This document shows positions 62,432 through 64,000 of a stretch of 64,000 bases of DNA, in pieces. The DNA lies in NCBI GenBank assembly GCA_020091685.1, contig CM034591.1, positions 29,719,555 to 29,783,554 on the forward strand, in the 5' to 3' direction. Under the pieces are notes generated by a model. It had not been told where the DNA came from and made no database searches. It was given only the letters and a program-made list of their open reading frames with translations. The position numbers and the translations under genes were made by a program. Each line of letters starts with the position of its first letter. Position 1 is the first letter of the stretch. The DNA comes from Lutjanus erythropterus (taxonomy: Eukaryota; Chordata; Actinopteri; Lutjaniformes; Lutjanidae).

Positions 62432-64000
62432 CCTTTGATGTTTCTTGGTGTTTCAAATCATTTTAACAGTCAGCCTGAAGAGGGCAGTGTTGGTCTACTG
62501 GAGAAATTACACCATGTATAACATGGTGTGCAAGCATCAAAATGTGTGTGTGTGCGCATACCTATATGTGCGCGTACCCGTGCATACACATGTGCTCCTA
62601 CGTGCTTGATTATGGAAAGACAGAGGAAGCTTCAATCATTTTAACAGTGATCACCGGGAAGTGAAAAACGGGTGGAGGGCGTTTTGATGTGAACAGCCCG
62701 CGGCTCACTAACACAGAGTGAGACAAGGCTGTAACTGTCATCGTAAGAGCTGGACACAGCGGAGACTTGTGTGTGTTTGTGCAAGACACAGACAGAAACA
62801 CAGAGAAAGAAGAGACTTTGTCAGTAAGACAGAGTAAAGAGGTGGTGTTTACACTGAAGTAAAAAAAAAAAGTCAAAGAAAGAGACTGCATGTGAGGAAG
62901 AGAACAAACAAGAAACGGGATTGTGAGACTGTTGTTGTGGATTTCTCTTAAGGATGCGCGTGTGTGTTGCTGTGGTGCAGTGAGAATAACTGATTTAAAA
63001 CGGCATTTTATTGACAGGTTGCCGTTCCCTGTTTGCATTAGAGAATATGATAGGATGATGGGTGCAGGCCGCAATACCACGCCAGATACCTGATACACCA
63101 CATAGAGAGAGAGAGAGAGAGGGAGAGGTGGTGAGGTGAAAGAGAAGATGGGAAGAAGGTGGGAAAGCCAGGCAGGAGAATAAGAGGAGACAGAAATGTG
63201 AGGACAGCTAAGAAAGACAAGAAAGAGGTTAAAATGGAAAGCTAAGGGAAAGAGAAGAAAGAGAGGGGTGGTACAATAAAGTGCAAGAAAGAAATGTTGA
63301 GTAAAAGAAGAAACCAAGTATGAGAAAAACAAAATTTGCTTAACTTTCACGAGAAACAGAAAGAACAAATGATGCACCCTGAACAAGCAAGAAAACGAAA
63401 GAAAAAACAGAGAGACAGAGAGGGAGAGAGAGGAGAGGTTTGATAACACCTCTCCTAAATAATTAAGAGTTTGACTTCCTGTCTGTGGCTCCCTAATGCA
63501 GAGACCGTCTGGGATGGAACAATGAGATCAGGTTCACACACACACACACACACACAAGAATGTACGCACACACACACACAGAGAGAGAGGGAGAGATTCC
63601 CTAAGAAAGTAACCCTGCAGGTAAAACTTATCGTGTAAGTGCATTTCGTCACTGTCTGGCGGAAACTCCTGTTACTTTTCAGCAAAATAAAAATGTCTTT
63701 TTTTATTGAAAACCATACTGTCAAAGTTTGCAGCTCTTTTTAATACTTTTTACTGGGTAAATGATTGTAAACCAAAAGCACTGATTAATTGAAAATAAAT
63801 TAATAAATAAAAATGACAAAAAACTACCAATAACAATAAACACACAGACTTAACTTGCACACATATATACAGAGATCTCAGTGTGGAAGATGAGGCCAGA
63901 AAGGTGATAATGAAAGAGGTATGAATGTGTCCCCTTAGATCAATATTTCTTAATATCAACAGAATCTTGAAAAAGCTATTTTTTTCAAATGAAGGAGAAA

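Larger units (their letters stand above)
60112..64000 (-). other. USH2A: USH2A intron, partial (runs off the window)
   Basis: No FN3-like exon found. It contains a complex non-repetitive island at 60430-60680, (TG)n at 61676-61703, (CA)n at 62376-62431, purine-rich DNA at 63080-63440 and CA at 63536-63556. Confidence 0.75.

Noticed and set aside
62610..63449. 279-codon open frame on -, the longest uninterrupted frame in the window
   Set aside because: Mostly Leu/Ser/Phe from a purine-rich tract on the other strand; low complexity, inside a USH2A intron, and no FN3 or other domain.

Overview
The window is vertebrate nuclear DNA, most likely from a ray-finned (percomorph-type) fish. It has small GT-AG exons in long introns, very abundant (CA)n/(TG)n microsatellites, and several short non-autonomous repeat families that I recognise from teleost genomes. 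There is no bacterial-style gene organisation. The species cannot be named from this sequence alone.

Two genes lie tail to tail. On the + strand, positions 1-5015 hold the last ten coding exons of KCTD3 (572 codons plus stop). They cover part of the WD40-like propeller and the low-complexity C-terminal tail. The BTB domain lies upstream of the window. On the - strand, positions 60111 down to 12655 hold the last 28 coding exons of USH2A (usherin; 1596 codons plus stop). They encode about fourteen fibronectin type III repeats, one transmembrane helix and a cytoplasmic tail ending in the PDZ ligand DTHL. All exon junctions were joined by hand and keep the reading frame. The 5' part of USH2A lies beyond 64000. 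KCTD3 and USH2A are also neighbours on human chromosome 1q41, so the order is an old vertebrate linkage.

Layout: 1-5015 KCTD3 exons and introns, with a palindromic MITE at 2078-2246. 5016-12654 is the convergent 3' interval with UTRs and MITE copies. 12655-20396 is a dense exon cluster (cytoplasmic tail, transmembrane helix, membrane-proximal FN3s). 20397-27269 is a 6.9 kb intron with two complex, possibly regulatory islands. 27270-33032 is the second exon cluster (FN3s). 33033-46683 is a 13.7 kb intron where microsatellites and purine tracts alternate with non-repetitive islands. 46684-60111 has seven scattered FN3 exons. 60112-64000 is intron.

I found no new gene system. The points most worth checking are the conserved 23-codon cassette exon of USH2A, a pair of X-box (RFX-like) palindromes in a USH2A intron, an FN3 repeat lacking its core tryptophan, a decoy splice acceptor that would create a stop, and several perfect hairpins and repeat families. 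All calls rest on reading and hand translation; no database search was run.
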